Positions 51,710 to 62,418 are shown, numbered from the stretch's first letter. The stretch: 64,000 nt of DNA from Sapientia aquatica (GCF_004358105.1 NZ_SMYL01000004.1:281734-345733); one strand, 5' to 3'. A program made the numbers and translations. Notes: a model not told the origin generated them from the sequence alone.

Positions 51710-54370
51710 ATGGCAATCAATAGGCATGTTCTCTTCGGTAAGCTAAACCTGACGCTATTCAAAAGTATTGAGTCGGCTGCGGCATTTTGTAAGTTGCGCG
51801 CAAATCCCTATGTGGAACTAGTTCACTGGTTACATCAACTCAATCAATTGGCCGACAGCGACTGGCAACGCATTCTTCGGCATTTCGAAATTTCAGCCGA
51901 AACAGTCGAACATCATCTGAGCAATGCTATTCAAGCCCTACCAACCGGCGCTAGTTCCATTACGGATTTTTCACATCACATCGAAACATCGATAGAGCGT
52001 GCTTGGGTTATTGCAACCCTTAAGGCAAGCGAGCAACGTATTCGAGGGGCAAGCCTTATCATTGCCTTGCTCCAAACACCAGAATTGCGTCGGGTAACAC
52101 TACAAATTCTCCCATCACTAACAAGAATACCTGCAGATGAAAAATGGGAGACCATCGCCGAGATCATTCACGGATCACCCGAAGACCATCAAGACGCTTA
52201 CAGTCGCCCTACTAATGGTATTGGAATCGCCAGTGATAGTGACGATGCACTATCCTCTAACGGTAAATCATCCCTTGCTCGCTACTGCACCGATCTAACG
52301 GAGCAAGCCCGTAACGGCAAAATTGATCCTGTCATTGGTCGCAACAAAGAGCTGCGCACCATGATCGACATCCTCTTACGTCGCCGACAAAATAACCCAC
52401 TTCTCACAGGTGAAGCAGGTGTAGGAAAAACAGCTATAGTCGAAGGGCTAGCTGTCGCGATTGCAAACAATCAGGTACCTCCCGTTTTACAAGGATCTCG
52501 CCTCCTCAGTCTGGATATTGGGGCGATGCTTGCTGGAGCCAGCGTAAAAGGAGAATTTGAGACTCGACTAAAGGGCGTACTCGAGGAAGCAGCCAAGGCC
52601 ACAAATCCAGTGATTTTATTTGTCGACGAAGTACACACCTTAGTAGGGGCTGGCGGGCAAACTGGCACCGGTGATGCAGCAAATCTTCTGAAACCCGCTC
52701 TTGCGCGCGGCACTCTACGCACCATCGGCGCAACCACTTGGCACGAGTATAAACGCCATATAGAAACGGACCCGGCGCTTACTCGGCGATTTCAAGTATT
52801 GCAAGTCATGGAGCCAAGCGAATCGGCCACCACAGATATGGTGCGTGGATTGGTCAAAACATTTGCCAATCATCACAAAGTTTGGGTCACTGATGAAGCC
52901 GTAAGAGCGGCCGTAACCCTCTCACATCGATACATTCCTGCTCGCCAATTGCCAGATAAGGCCATCAGTTTACTTGACACGGCTTGCGCCAGAATTGCGT
53001 TGTCTTTACATATGCCACCTGCTCGAATTACCTACCTAAGGGAACAGCTAACTGCGAGCCAAGTTGAACTTGATCTACTGGGACACCTAGCCCGTGTTGG
53101 CAACAACACGCCAAGACTAGAGCTCCTAACAGACCAAATCGCCGCTAAACAACAGGAACTCAAACTTTTAGAGGATCGCTGGGCCCAGGAATTGCATCTC
53201 ACACATACGATCATCGCACAGCGCCTCGAATTGTTGAGACTAGACGATAACGAGGACGCAACTGATTTCCGACCAACAGAAGTTCAATCATTAAAAGCGT
53301 TGGAGCACACACTTCATGAGTTACAGGACGACGAACCCTTAGTCCAATCAGAGGTTAACGAATCTGTTATTGCAGCTATTGTCGCAGAATGGACTGGGAT
53401 ACCAGTTGGAGAAATGGTAAAGGACGAGATTGTCGCCATCAAACAACTTCCTTCGCTACTTAAGCTACGCGTGATAGGCCAAGAATATGCGCTGCAAACT
53501 CTAGCTCAGAGAATTCAAACCGCACGAGCGCACCTAACGGATCCGAATAAACCGATTGGCGTGTTTTTACTAACAGGACCATCGGGTGTAGGAAAAACAG
53601 AAACCGCACTAGCAATCGCCGACGCGCTCTATGGAGGGGAGCAAAATCTGATCACTGTTAACATGAGTGAATTCCAGGAGCCACACACGATCTCAACTCT
53701 CAAGGGATCGCCGCCGGGGTATGTCGGTTACGGAGAAGGCGGTGTTCTCACAGAAGCGGTGCGCCGTCGTCCATATAGTGTCGTGCTGCTAGATGAAATC
53801 GAAAAAGCTCATCCAGATGTGCACGAAATTTTCTATCAAGCTTTCGACAAAGGCTGGATAGAAGACGGTGAAGGTCGGCACATTGACTTTAAAAATACCA
53901 TCATCCTACTAACAAGTAATATTGGGGCAGATTTAATCGCCAAGAAGTGCAAAGAGTCGAATTCGATTCCGGCGCCAGAAATTCTCCGCGATGCTTTGCA
54001 AGAAAAATTGTTGCAAGTTTTTCCTGCAGCCTTTTTAGGCCGGCTGACAACAATCCCGTTTTACCCATTAAATGAAACTGAATTATCGGAAATTGTCCAA
54101 ATTCGTCTAAAGAAAATAGCACTGCGAATGCAATCGCATCATGGAATTGCCCTAACCATTGCAACAGAGGTCGTTAGACACATCGTGAATCAAGGCGGGA
54201 TGCACAAGACCGGGGTTAGGCATTTAATCAGCTATATCGAGCAACAGATCCTGCCGCAACTTGCCAACTGCTGGTTAAGTGCCACAGAAACCAAGCGCAT
54301 TATCAGCGGTATTACGCTTGGCTTCGATGCAAATACCGCTCAAACAACCTACGAAATTACCTACCAATAA
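51710..54370 (+). CDS. tssH: T6SS sheath-recycling ATPase ClpV (TssH)
   Basis: Start taken at the ATG at 51710 ([13 protein letters not shown]), one codon after an in-frame GTG. 886 residues. Clp N-terminal domain (to about 160), AAA1 with Walker [10 protein letters not shown] (about 233-241) and Walker [13 protein letters not shown], coiled-coil middle domain, AAA2 with [12 protein letters not shown] and [11 protein letters not shown]. The N-terminal part is typical of ClpV and not ClpB: it binds the contracted TssB/TssC sheath and unfolds TssC for recycling. First gene of the main T6SS cluster. Confidence 0.95.
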   Translation: MAINRHVLFGKLNLTLFKSIESAAAFCKLRANPYVELVHWLHQLNQLADSDWQRILRHFEISAETVEHHLSNAIQALPTGASSITDFSHHIETSIERAWVIATLKASEQRIRGASLIIALLQTPELRRVTLQILPSLTRIPADEKWETIAEIIHGSPEDHQDAYSRPTNGIGIASDSDDALSSNGKSSLARYCTDLTEQARNGKIDPVIGRNKELRTMIDILLRRRQNNPLLTGEAGVGKTAIVEGLAVAIANNQVPPVLQGSRLLSLDIGAMLAGASVKGEFETRLKGVLEEAAKATNPVILFVDEVHTLVGAGGQTGTGDAANLLKPALARGTLRTIGATTWHEYKRHIETDPALTRRFQVLQVMEPSESATTDMVRGLVKTFANHHKVWVTDEAVRAAVTLSHRYIPARQLPDKAISLLDTACARIALSLHMPPARITYLREQLTASQVELDLLGHLARVGNNTPRLELLTDQIAAKQQELKLLEDRWAQELHLTHTIIAQRLELLRLDDNEDATDFRPTEVQSLKALEHTLHELQDDEPLVQSEVNESVIAAIVAEWTGIPVGEMVKDEIVAIKQLPSLLKLRVIGQEYALQTLAQRIQTARAHLTDPNKPIGVFLLTGPSGVGKTETALAIADALYGGEQNLITVNMSEFQEPHTISTLKGSPPGYVGYGEGGVLTEAVRRRPYSVVLLDEIEKAHPDVHEIFYQAFDKGWIEDGEGRHIDFKNTIILLTSNIGADLIAKKCKESNSIPAPEILRDALQEKLLQVFPAAFLGRLTTIPFYPLNETELSEIVQIRLKKIALRMQSHHGIALTIATEVVRHIVNQGGMHKTGVRHLISYIEQQILPQLANCWLSATETKRIISGITLGFDANTAQTTYEITYQ

Positions 54371-54440
54371 ATATTTTATTTTAGATGATTTTCGAAGCAA
54401 CTATTTTTACTTAACCAGTCCTTAATCGAATGGAGAATTT

Positions 54441-54962
54441 ATGAGCATTAGTAACAATTCACAAAAGTTTATTGCACGCAACCGAGCACCGCGAGTTCAA
54501 ATCGAATACGACGTCGAAATTTACGGCTCCGAAAAGAAGGTGGAGCTTCCGTTTGTAATGGGAGTCTTAAGTGACTTGTCTGGCAAGCCAGTCAACGAGC
54601 TACCTCAAGTTGGAGAACGCAAATTTCTTGAAATCGACATCGATAATTTCGACGAACGTATGAAGGCGATACAACCTCGGGTCGCGTTTTCAGTTCCAAA
54701 CACCCTTTCTGGCGAGGGGCATTTGATGGTCGACATGACCTTTGAGAGTATGGATGATTTTTCTCCTGCTGCCGTCGCGCGTAAAGTCGACGCACTCAAT
54801 CAATTACTCATAGCTCGAACCCAACTATCTAATCTGCAAACTTACATGGATGGAAAATCGGGGGCAGAAGGATTAGTGCATCAACTTCTTCAGGATCAAG
54901 CATTAATGGAAGCTTTAGCTACTTCACCAAAGCCAGAAGCTCCGAAAAGCGATATTGAATGA
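54441..54962 (+). CDS. tssB: T6SS contractile sheath small subunit TssB
   Basis: 173 residues, with GGAGA at 7 nt. Family marks: NRAPRVQIEYDVE, LPFVMGVLSDLSG, FLEIDIDNFDERMKAI, and the DMTFESMDDFSPAAVA block. It forms the contractile sheath with TssC. The tssC gene starts 34 bp after its stop. Confidence 0.95.
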   Translation: MSISNNSQKFIARNRAPRVQIEYDVEIYGSEKKVELPFVMGVLSDLSGKPVNELPQVGERKFLEIDIDNFDERMKAIQPRVAFSVPNTLSGEGHLMVDMTFESMDDFSPAAVARKVDALNQLLIARTQLSNLQTYMDGKSGAEGLVHQLLQDQALMEALATSPKPEAPKSDIE

Positions 54963-54996
54963 CACCTTTAGTAATACTTGAATTGAAGGAAGTACC

Positions 54997-56496
54997 ATGA
55001 CCAAAAATGAACAAGTAACAAAAAGTCAAGCAGTAGCCCAATTTTCGAACGCCAATGAATTCTCTGCATTGCTTGACCGTGAATTCAAACCTAAAACCGA
55101 GCAGGCACGAGAAGCTGTCGAATCGGCTGTTCGCACGTTAGCAGAACAAGCGCTCATTAACTCTCTTACTATCAGCGATGACGCATATTCAGCAATTGAA
55201 GCGGTGATCGCTGAAATTGATCGAAAACTCTCTGAGCAAATTAATTTAATTTTACATAAAGAAGAATTTCAACAACTGGAATCAGCGTGGCGTGGATTAA
55301 GCCATTTAGTTTCTAATACCGAAACCGATGAACAACTCAAAATACGGTTCATGGATATTTCAAAAGACGAAATGCGCAGAACCGTGCGACGCCATAAAGG
55401 AATAGCCTGGGATCAGAGTCCAATCTTCAAGCGAATATACGAAGAAGAATATGGACAACTCGGCGGAGAACCTTACGGTTGTCTAGTAGCTGATTATTAT
55501 TTCGACCATACGCCACCAGATGTCGAGTTATTAGGAGCAATTGCCAAGATCTCCGCAGCGGCACATTCACCATTTATTGCTGGCGCATCACCAGCAGGTC
55601 TCCAAATGGATTCATGGCAAGAGCTGGCTAATCCGCGCGACCTTGCCAAAATTACCTCCAACTTAGAACACGCTGCATGGAATTCACTTCGAAGCACCGA
55701 AGACGCACGTTACATTGGCTTAGCTATGCCTCGTTTCTTGTCACGCTTGCCCTATGGGGCAAAAACCAATCCTGTAGATGAATTTAATTTTGAGGAACAG
55801 ACGGATGGCGCTGACCATCGCAAATACGTTTGGAACAATGCCGCTTACGCCATGGCGGTCAATATTAATCGAAGCTTCAAGCATTATGGATGGTGCACGA
55901 TGATACGCGGCGTCGAAAGCGGTGGAACAGTTCCAAATCTTCCGTGCCATACGTTTCCAACGGATGACGGCGGCATTGATATCAAATGCCCCACCGAAAT
56001 TGCCATCTCTGACCGACGCGAAGCTGAATTAGCGAAAGCAGGATATATACCATTAGTTCACCGAAAAAACACAGATCACGCCACATTCATTGGCGCGCAA
56101 TCATTACAAAAACCAGCCGAATATTACGATCCAGACGCGACCGCAAATGCCAATTTATCGGCACGATTACCCTATTTATTCGCCAGCTCACGCTTCGCAC
56201 ATTACCTCAAATGTATCGTCCGAGACAAAGTTGGCGCATTCAAAGAACGCGATGAAATGCAACGATGGCTCAACGAGTGGATTATGGAGTACGTCGATGC
56301 AGATCCAACAAATTCATCCGAAGAAACCAAAGCGAAACGGCCACTTGCCGCGGCCGAAGTTGTTGTCGAGGAGATTGAAGGGAATCCTGGTTTTTATGCT
56401 GCTAAGTTTTTCTTACGTCCGCACTTTCAACTCGAAGGTTTAACGGTTTCACTCAGATTAGTTGCCAAGCTCCCGTCGATTAAGCAAGCCGCCTAA
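54997..56496 (+). CDS. tssC: T6SS contractile sheath large subunit TssC
   Basis: 499 residues. Characteristic blocks: IDRKLSEQINLILH, FQQLESAWRGLSHLVSNTE, YGQLGGEPYGCLVADYYFDHTP and RFAHYLKCIVRDKVG. The C-terminal half with FFLRPHFQLEGLTVSLRLVAKLPS is the conserved sheath core. It partners with TssB and is the ClpV substrate. Followed by a 7-bp inverted repeat and a 690-bp decayed stretch before hcp. Confidence 0.95.
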   Translation: MTKNEQVTKSQAVAQFSNANEFSALLDREFKPKTEQAREAVESAVRTLAEQALINSLTISDDAYSAIEAVIAEIDRKLSEQINLILHKEEFQQLESAWRGLSHLVSNTETDEQLKIRFMDISKDEMRRTVRRHKGIAWDQSPIFKRIYEEEYGQLGGEPYGCLVADYYFDHTPPDVELLGAIAKISAAAHSPFIAGASPAGLQMDSWQELANPRDLAKITSNLEHAAWNSLRSTEDARYIGLAMPRFLSRLPYGAKTNPVDEFNFEEQTDGADHRKYVWNNAAYAMAVNINRSFKHYGWCTMIRGVESGGTVPNLPCHTFPTDDGGIDIKCPTEIAISDRREAELAKAGYIPLVHRKNTDHATFIGAQSLQKPAEYYDPDATANANLSARLPYLFASSRFAHYLKCIVRDKVGAFKERDEMQRWLNEWIMEYVDADPTNSSEETKAKRPLAAAEVVVEEIEGNPGFYAAKFFLRPHFQLEGLTVSLRLVAKLPSIKQAA

Positions 56497-56514
56497 ATCG
56501 ACATTATATTTTTC

Positions 56515-56543
56515 GGGGTCATTACTCATAATGTATTGACCCC
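56515..56543. repeat. 7-bp inverted repeat after tssC
   Basis: GGGGTCA (56515-56521) and TGACCCC (56537-56543) are exact inverted copies with a 15-nt loop, 18 bp after the tssC stop. No T-run follows, so this is at best a weak processing or attenuation site. Confidence 0.4.
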
Positions 56544-56554
56544 ACAATATTAAC

Positions 56555-57170
56555 AAAAGGGAACCAGCAGGAGGAAATCATCCAGCTGCTATTAATTCAA
56601 TTTGAACAGCGGCATGTGCCAAGTCCTCACGACAATGACGCTTTATTTCAACACTTTGATCGAAACATTGAATCGAATGGTAAGCCTTTGTGACATTCAA
56701 AAATATTGCCACACTATTCGAAATGGTGTACTTCCATTATCCATGAGTGAACAGGCTATTTGTATTTCATCCAAAAGGAAGATTTGGTTTATTCAGCAAT
56801 CGCCAAAGCTGCCAAACGTAACTATGTTTTATGCATTACCGAATAGGTCATATCGCGACATGAACAATCTCTTCAAAATAAATCAGCGCGATGTAAACAA
56901 TGCGATATTCAGCAAAACATCATTTTGAAGAGGTCATTAATAAAGCGCGGTACAACATTAGTGATAAACAAAGCCGTCGAGATTACGACTAGCTAAATTT
57001 AATAACTGGATTAAATCAGCAGACTCTTTAATTCAAGAAGCTGCAAAGTGCGTGCGATTTGAATTGATCTCATCGGTGAGCAGTATCAAATTCAAACAGG
57101 GAATATATCAATCGATGAAATCTTCCGCAGAGTTGATTGGGCATATTTGCCGAAATTTTATTCATCAATC
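56555..57170 (+). pseudogene. Decayed gene between tssC and hcp
   Basis: No intact gene fills this 690-bp gap. Protein-like stretches appear in shifting frames: EEIIQLLLIQFEQRHVPSPH (from about 56570), then YLYFIQKEDLVYSAIAKAAK (from about 56758), then HHFEEVINKARYNISDKQSR (from about 56920), then LIGEQYQIQTGNISIDEIFR (from about 57070). Each ends at a stop or shifts frame. This is the pattern of a former gene broken by several indels. I cannot name its family. A single plus-strand frame at 56602-56928 lies across the same stretch and is unlikely to be a real gene. Confidence 0.45.
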
Positions 57171-57188
57171 TAATTTTAGGAGTTTTGT

Positions 57189-57671
57189 ATGGCACAGGAT
57201 ATTTTTTTAAAAATTAACGGAATCGAAGGGGAAAGTAAGGATGATAAACACAGCAATGAAATCGAAGTTCAAAGCTGGGATTGGAAAATTTCCCAACAAT
57301 CTAATATGCATTCCGGCAGTGGTGGTGGAGCAGGCAAAGCGACCGTCGGTGATTTAACCTTCGTTCACTCAGTAGATAAATCTAGCCCTAATTTAATGAA
57401 GTACTGCCTAACCGGTAAGCACATTGATAGTGCCGTGCTAACCGTACGCAAAGCCGGCGGTAACCCATTGGAATATTTAAAGATAACCATGAGTGATGTC
57501 ATTGTCACTAAGGTTCAACCGAGCGGATCCAACGATGGTGATGGAATTCGCGAAACAATTAGCCTTGCATTCTCTAAAGTCAAACAGGAATACGCTGTTC
57601 AAAATGCCCAAGGTGGTTCTGCCGGCGCTATTACAGCCAGCTATGACATCAAGGGAAATAAAGAGTCCTAA
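57189..57671 (+). CDS. hcp: T6SS tube protein Hcp (main cluster copy)
   Basis: 160 residues with AGGAG at 7 nt. Standard Hcp fold marks: MAQDIFLKINGIEGESKD, SGSGGGAGKATVGDLTF, SSPNLMKYCLTGKHID, ITMSDVIVTKVQ. Hexamers stack to form the tube pushed out by the sheath. It sits in the main cluster and is the paralogue of the orphan copy at 30372. A GC-rich hairpin with a T-run follows directly, which probably lowers expression of downstream genes relative to hcp. Confidence 0.96.
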   Translation: MAQDIFLKINGIEGESKDDKHSNEIEVQSWDWKISQQSNMHSGSGGGAGKATVGDLTFVHSVDKSSPNLMKYCLTGKHIDSAVLTVRKAGGNPLEYLKITMSDVIVTKVQPSGSNDGDGIRETISLAFSKVKQEYAVQNAQGGSAGAITASYDIKGNKES

Positions 57672-57720
57672 TCTTTTGCGCTTCTCAATCATGCGGTGAC
57701 AAAACATAACCGCTGCTGCC

Positions 57721-57757
57721 CCCCTGCCCTCAACGCAGGGGTAAAAATGGATTTTTT
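57721..57757 (+). terminator. Terminator or attenuator after main hcp
   Basis: CCCCTGC (57721-57727) and GCAGGGG (57735-57741) pair over 7 GC-rich bases, with TTTTTT at 57752-57757. The 10-nt gap before the T-run suggests partial termination. Confidence 0.55.
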
Positions 57758-57768
57758 AAACCGTATCT

Positions 57769-58317
57769 ATGAATTGTCCTTTCCCTCGCTCCTCCATTTT
57801 TGGCGCATCGTTAAAGCGATTCGCCTTACTCATTTTATGCGCAGTGATAGCGACTACACTGATGACCGCTTGCGCCAGTGGAACCGGACCAATTCCGAGA
57901 GAGCCCAGCAAATTGGACATTACTGTTGAGGCAACCAATGCGATGAACTTAGATGAGAAAGGACGTGCCGCTCCAATGATGGTGCGAATTTATGAATTGA
58001 AATCTAAGCAGGCGTTTCTCGAAGCTGATTTTTTTTCCTTGCAGACCAAGGATAAAACTGTATTGGGGGAGGATCTACTTCAAAAAGACGAATTCATTCT
58101 GCGTCCAGGCGAGACGAGAAAAATTAAGCGTCCATCCATGTCTGAGACAACCGCTCTTGGTGTACTCGCGGGATATCGGGATTTACCTAATTCGCAATGG
58201 CGAGTCGTTCATGAGCTTCCGACCGCCCCACCTGCTGCTTGGTACCAGATCGGTAACACGGTAAAACTATTTCTTAGCTTAGAGAGCGACGCTATCAAAG
58301 TCACCGAACAAAAATAG
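57769..58317 (+). CDS. tssJ: T6SS outer membrane lipoprotein TssJ
   Basis: 182 residues. The lipobox LMTAC puts the lipidated Cys at 35, after a long basic n-region. The TssJ core has LDITVEATNAMNLDEKGRAAPMMVRIYELKS and a DFFSLQTKDK block. TssJ anchors the membrane complex TssJLM in the outer membrane. TssL and TssM are not in the window. Confidence 0.9.
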   Translation: MNCPFPRSSIFGASLKRFALLILCAVIATTLMTACASGTGPIPREPSKLDITVEATNAMNLDEKGRAAPMMVRIYELKSKQAFLEADFFSLQTKDKTVLGEDLLQKDEFILRPGETRKIKRPSMSETTALGVLAGYRDLPNSQWRVVHELPTAPPAAWYQIGNTVKLFLSLESDAIKVTEQK

Positions 58318-58375
58318 TTCGACTAACTAACGCAGAATACATCTCGAAAATCGCACCATTAGAAGGAAGTTCACA

Positions 58376-59722
58376 ATGAGCTGGCACAATAAAGTCGTCT
58401 GGTCAGAAGGGCTATTTTTGCGCCCTCAATTATTTCAACAGCAAGAACGCTATTTGGAGATGCATGCACATAAACGGGCCTCCTCGCTTTCTCCTTTTTA
58501 CTGGGGCTATAGCCGGTTCGTCCTTGATACTGAATCGCTTTCACTAGGTAAGTTGGTTTTAGCAAGCGGCAGCGGCGTCTTTAACGATGGCACTTTTTTT
58601 GACACTCCGGAACAAGCCCCACCCCCACCACCATTAACTCTGCTGCCAGAACATTTAGATCAACTTATTTATTTAGCTGTTCCCATTCGAAGTCCAAATG
58701 CAGAAGAAACCACCTTTTCTAACGAACAGGGTTCATTGGCGCGATACACCGCGATGGAACAGGAACTGCGCGACTCAAACTCCGTCGGACAAGGTCCAAA
58801 ATTAGTTCAATTAGCACAATTAAGATTACGGTTGGTGCCACAAAAGGAACTTACGGATGCATGGTTAGGACTGCCAATTGCAAGAGTCATTGCGCTCAAT
58901 TCAGATGGAAGTGCCGAACTTGATTCCAATTTAATTCCTCCCGTTTCGAGTATTGGCGCTAGTAGTCTGCTAACGAATTGGTTAATCAACATCCATGGAT
59001 TGGTTCATTTACGCGCGGAAACCTTAGCGACACGCCTTTCCGGCTCAGGCGGAAAATCGTCCGATGCAACAGAAGTATCTGACTATTTACTGCTTCAAAT
59101 TCTAAATCGATATGAGCCACAGTTAAATCATCTACTATCGATCAAAGAAACCAACCCAGAGGCGTTATACACGTTACTCATAACTCTTGCCAGCGAACTG
59201 GCGACCTTTGTCCGCACCGCGACCCGACGCCCAATAAAATTTAGACCGTATTTACATCTCCATCCTTACCAAACGTTTAAAGAGTTAGTAAATGAAGTGC
59301 ACAACATGCTTAATGAAGTTCTGGTTCGTAGTGCACAACAGATCGAATTGGAACTGCGCCATCACGGCGTTCGCTTAGCCGCGATTGATCCCGCTACATT
59401 ACAGAGTTTTGGCTCAGTCGTTTTAGCTATTGGCGCAAATATGCCATCAGACCAACTGGCGCAACAATTTTTAGCGCAAAGCAAAGTAGGCCCTCCCGAC
59501 CGGCTACCAGAATTAATTCGATCACATTTACCTGGAATTAATCTTTCGATCTTGCCTGTGCCTCCCCGGCAAATTCCCTTTAACTCTGGCTATGTCTACT
59601 ATGAACTCGGTCGCAATACACCTATGTGGCAACACATTCTCAAATATGGCGGCATTGCCATACATATTGCGGGAGATTTCCCAGGTCTGCGCGCTGAATT
59701 GTGGGGCGTCAGAGAAAAATAA
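58376..59722 (+). CDS. tssK: T6SS baseplate protein TssK
   Basis: 448 residues, with AAGGAAG before ATG. N-terminal WHNKVVWSEGLFLRPQLFQQQERYLE is the TssK signature; other marks are GVFNDGTFFDTP and a YFELGRNTPMW-like C-terminal element. TssK links the baseplate to TssM/TssL and TssFG. It is followed by vgrG 55 bp on. Confidence 0.95.
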   Translation: MSWHNKVVWSEGLFLRPQLFQQQERYLEMHAHKRASSLSPFYWGYSRFVLDTESLSLGKLVLASGSGVFNDGTFFDTPEQAPPPPPLTLLPEHLDQLIYLAVPIRSPNAEETTFSNEQGSLARYTAMEQELRDSNSVGQGPKLVQLAQLRLRLVPQKELTDAWLGLPIARVIALNSDGSAELDSNLIPPVSSIGASSLLTNWLINIHGLVHLRAETLATRLSGSGGKSSDATEVSDYLLLQILNRYEPQLNHLLSIKETNPEALYTLLITLASELATFVRTATRRPIKFRPYLHLHPYQTFKELVNEVHNMLNEVLVRSAQQIELELRHHGVRLAAIDPATLQSFGSVVLAIGANMPSDQLAQQFLAQSKVGPPDRLPELIRSHLPGINLSILPVPPRQIPFNSGYVYYELGRNTPMWQHILKYGGIAIHIAGDFPGLRAELWGVREK

Positions 59723-59777
59723 CATGTTCATCAAGTGCTCAAATTTCAAGATTCCTTGCATTCATTAAAGGACAACA

Positions 59778-62336
59778 ATGTCAATCAACGCCCGCACATT
59801 GACTGCCACCAGCTCAGTTATACCTAACATCCTAGATCAACCAGCTTTAATTCCAGTCAGCCTGACAGGTATCGACGGACTCAACACACTATTTAATTAC
59901 TGCTTAGTATTAAAGACTCCAAGTGCCTTAAATCATTTGACCAGCCTCGGCGCTAACTTTGAGCTAGACAACTTCATCGGCCACGCGCTAACCGTTTTTA
60001 TTCAACTTCCCAGTAATGAAAATGGGTCGACTACCGATCATGGTGAGATCAACGTTGGCGAAGTCACAGCAAGTCGGCGAGAAATTTCGGGCATCATCGC
60101 CGATGCTAAATTGCTTGAAGAGCGAGACCGCCACGTATTCTATGAAATCACATTATCTCCATGGTTGTACCTAGCGACATGTAATTGCGACTGCAGAATT
60201 TTTCAAAATATGATGCTTACAGAAGTACTCGACGAGCTTCTCAGTAGATATCCATTTTCAGTCGAAAGGCGATTAGTGGAGTCATATCCGCAGCGTGATT
60301 TCCAAGTCCAATATAACGAAACTGATTTCCAATTCTTTTGTAGGCTATGCGAAGAGTGGGGTGTAAATTGGTTTTTTGAGCACAGCGATGGCAGCCACAG
60401 GCTCGTACTCATTGATAACATGTCCGGGTATAAAAAATTTACCAACCGTAGCTATCATGAGGTTCGCTTTAATTCAGACAACCAATACATTGACGAAGAA
60501 TCTATCCATACTTTTCACGACATACGCCAAATCACAACCGGTCATTACACCACCAGCGATACCGATTACACCCGTCCTAACGCCAACCTGAAATCCACTC
60601 GCAGCAATCCGCGTGCAACTGCCCATTCAGAATTAGAGCAATACCAATGGCATGTTGATTCAAACTACAGTCAACCACGTGCTGGTGTCGACAAAACCGA
60701 CAATGATCCGCTCGCAGAAGGTAGCTTCATTGCAAGTCTGCGGATGGAATCTTTACGATCCATTGGACACCGCGCTCTGGCTTCAGGAAATTTACGCGGT
60801 ATGGTTCCAGGATGTTGGTTCAGTTTAAATAACCACCCTAGCGATTCGGCTAACACCGATTACCTGATTCTATCGGCGCACCTAACAATTAAGGAAGTCG
60901 CACAAGCCACGCAAACACCGGACAACGGCCAGCACTACGAAGTCAAATCTACATGCGACTTGCATCCTCTCTCAGAAGTTTTTCGACCTGCACGGATCAC
61001 CCCTAGACCTTGTGTCAACATCACCACTGCCAGAGTAGTCGGCCCAGAAGGTCAAGACATTTGGACCGACGAGTTGGGGCGCATTAAAATCCAATTCCCT
61101 TGGGATAGAGTTGGTCGTGTAGATCAGAACAGTAGTTGTTGGATACGAGTTAGCTCGGACTGGGCTGGCAACCAATTGGGCGCCATACATCTCCCTAGAG
61201 TAGGGCAAGAAGTCCTCATTAGTTTTATGGAAGGCGATCCTGACCTACCTGTATGCATCGGCCTTGCATATAACCAAATAAACCTGCCTCCGTGGAATTT
61301 ACCCAGCCAGCATAGCTTACTTGGCTTTCGTTCGAGGGAACTAGTCGACAACAAAGGTAACTCGTCCGCAGGACGAAGCAATCATCTCATCCTTGACGAT
61401 ACGGATGGCAACATGCAAAGCCAGCTCAAAAGCGACCATCATCACAGTCAACTCTCGATGGGTCACATTACTCGTATTGAAGATAACAACGGCAGGAAAG
61501 ATTTTCGTGGCGAGGGCTTCGAACTACAGACAGACGGACACGGAGTATTGCGTGCAAAGGACGGATTATTAGTGAGTTCTCAACAACAAGATAATGCGCA
61601 CTCTCACATTACGGACATCCAAGAAACCATTCAAAGCTTAATAGACTCACAATCCGATCATGCCAGCCTGACGCAGCCATTAGAACAAATAGGCTCGTCA
61701 CAGGGTAACATCAATGGACGTGGGGCGATCAAAGCGATAGCAGAGCAAAACCGCGATATTAAGGGGACTGAAACAACTCCAGTTTCAGCTCAGTTTAAAG
61801 AACTATCACAACCACATCTACTTATTGCTAGTCCGGCTGGCGTGTTAAGCAACACCCCTAAAACAACCCACATTGATTGCGGAGATCACATCGCACTTAC
61901 TAGTGGCTCGAATACATCGTTTTCAATTGGCAGCTCACTATTTTCAGCAATCAAAAATCATTGGTCTGTATTTGTGCACAGTCTAGGCATCAAGCTGGTC
62001 ACCGCACAAGGCCCGGTAACCATTCAGGCACACGATGACCAGATAAATCTAATAGCGATGCGCGAGATCCAAATTACCAGTAGCCAAGATTCCATCTACC
62101 TGAACGCAAAAAAGAAAGTAGTCATTAACGGAGACTCAAGTTTTAGCGACTGGAGTGCCTCGGGAATAGTGCACGGTACTTCCGGAACTTGGTTAGAGCA
62201 AGCCAGCAGTCGTGGTTCGCCCTCAAAATTAGCGCTCCCGACGCTAACTAAACCCGCAGTGTGCATGGAATGTTTGGCTCGCGCCAATGCCCGCGCGATG
62301 CCCATAGTCGCGACCGCAGAAGCAGCAGTGGCCTAA
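59778..62336 (+). CDS. vgrG: T6SS spike protein VgrG (TssI)
   Basis: 852 residues. Gp27-like head (to about 390) with the block YPFSVERRL...RDFQVQYNETDFQFFCRLCEEWGVNWFFEH, then gp5-like OB/needle with RIKIQFPWDRVG, WIRVSSDWAGNQLGAIHLPRVGQEVLISFMEGDPD and ILDDTDGN. A DUF2345 region (about 620-790) follows. The final 60 residues are short and Cys-containing, not an obvious toxin domain. The downstream DUF4123 chaperone and effector suggest this spike carries that effector as cargo. Confidence 0.94.
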   Translation: MSINARTLTATSSVIPNILDQPALIPVSLTGIDGLNTLFNYCLVLKTPSALNHLTSLGANFELDNFIGHALTVFIQLPSNENGSTTDHGEINVGEVTASRREISGIIADAKLLEERDRHVFYEITLSPWLYLATCNCDCRIFQNMMLTEVLDELLSRYPFSVERRLVESYPQRDFQVQYNETDFQFFCRLCEEWGVNWFFEHSDGSHRLVLIDNMSGYKKFTNRSYHEVRFNSDNQYIDEESIHTFHDIRQITTGHYTTSDTDYTRPNANLKSTRSNPRATAHSELEQYQWHVDSNYSQPRAGVDKTDNDPLAEGSFIASLRMESLRSIGHRALASGNLRGMVPGCWFSLNNHPSDSANTDYLILSAHLTIKEVAQATQTPDNGQHYEVKSTCDLHPLSEVFRPARITPRPCVNITTARVVGPEGQDIWTDELGRIKIQFPWDRVGRVDQNSSCWIRVSSDWAGNQLGAIHLPRVGQEVLISFMEGDPDLPVCIGLAYNQINLPPWNLPSQHSLLGFRSRELVDNKGNSSAGRSNHLILDDTDGNMQSQLKSDHHHSQLSMGHITRIEDNNGRKDFRGEGFELQTDGHGVLRAKDGLLVSSQQQDNAHSHITDIQETIQSLIDSQSDHASLTQPLEQIGSSQGNINGRGAIKAIAEQNRDIKGTETTPVSAQFKELSQPHLLIASPAGVLSNTPKTTHIDCGDHIALTSGSNTSFSIGSSLFSAIKNHWSVFVHSLGIKLVTAQGPVTIQAHDDQINLIAMREIQITSSQDSIYLNAKKKVVINGDSSFSDWSASGIVHGTSGTWLEQASSRGSPSKLALPTLTKPAVCMECLARANARAMPIVATAEAAVA

Positions 62337-62418
62337 TGCGGAACCTAGTCGATCCAAAAGTATCTTTTATCCAGCGCTCCACGCACTACACGGTCTAGAA
62401 GCTTGATGCCCTCAGAAC

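Noticed and set aside
56602..56928. 108-residue plus-strand frame between tssC and hcp as an intact gene
   Set aside because: It begins with TTG and its protein-like features are weaker than fragments in the other two frames; better explained as part of a decayed gene.
59778..62336. Evolved VgrG with a C-terminal toxin domain
   Set aside because: The length beyond gp27/gp5 is accounted for by DUF2345; the last 60 residues show no toxin motif.
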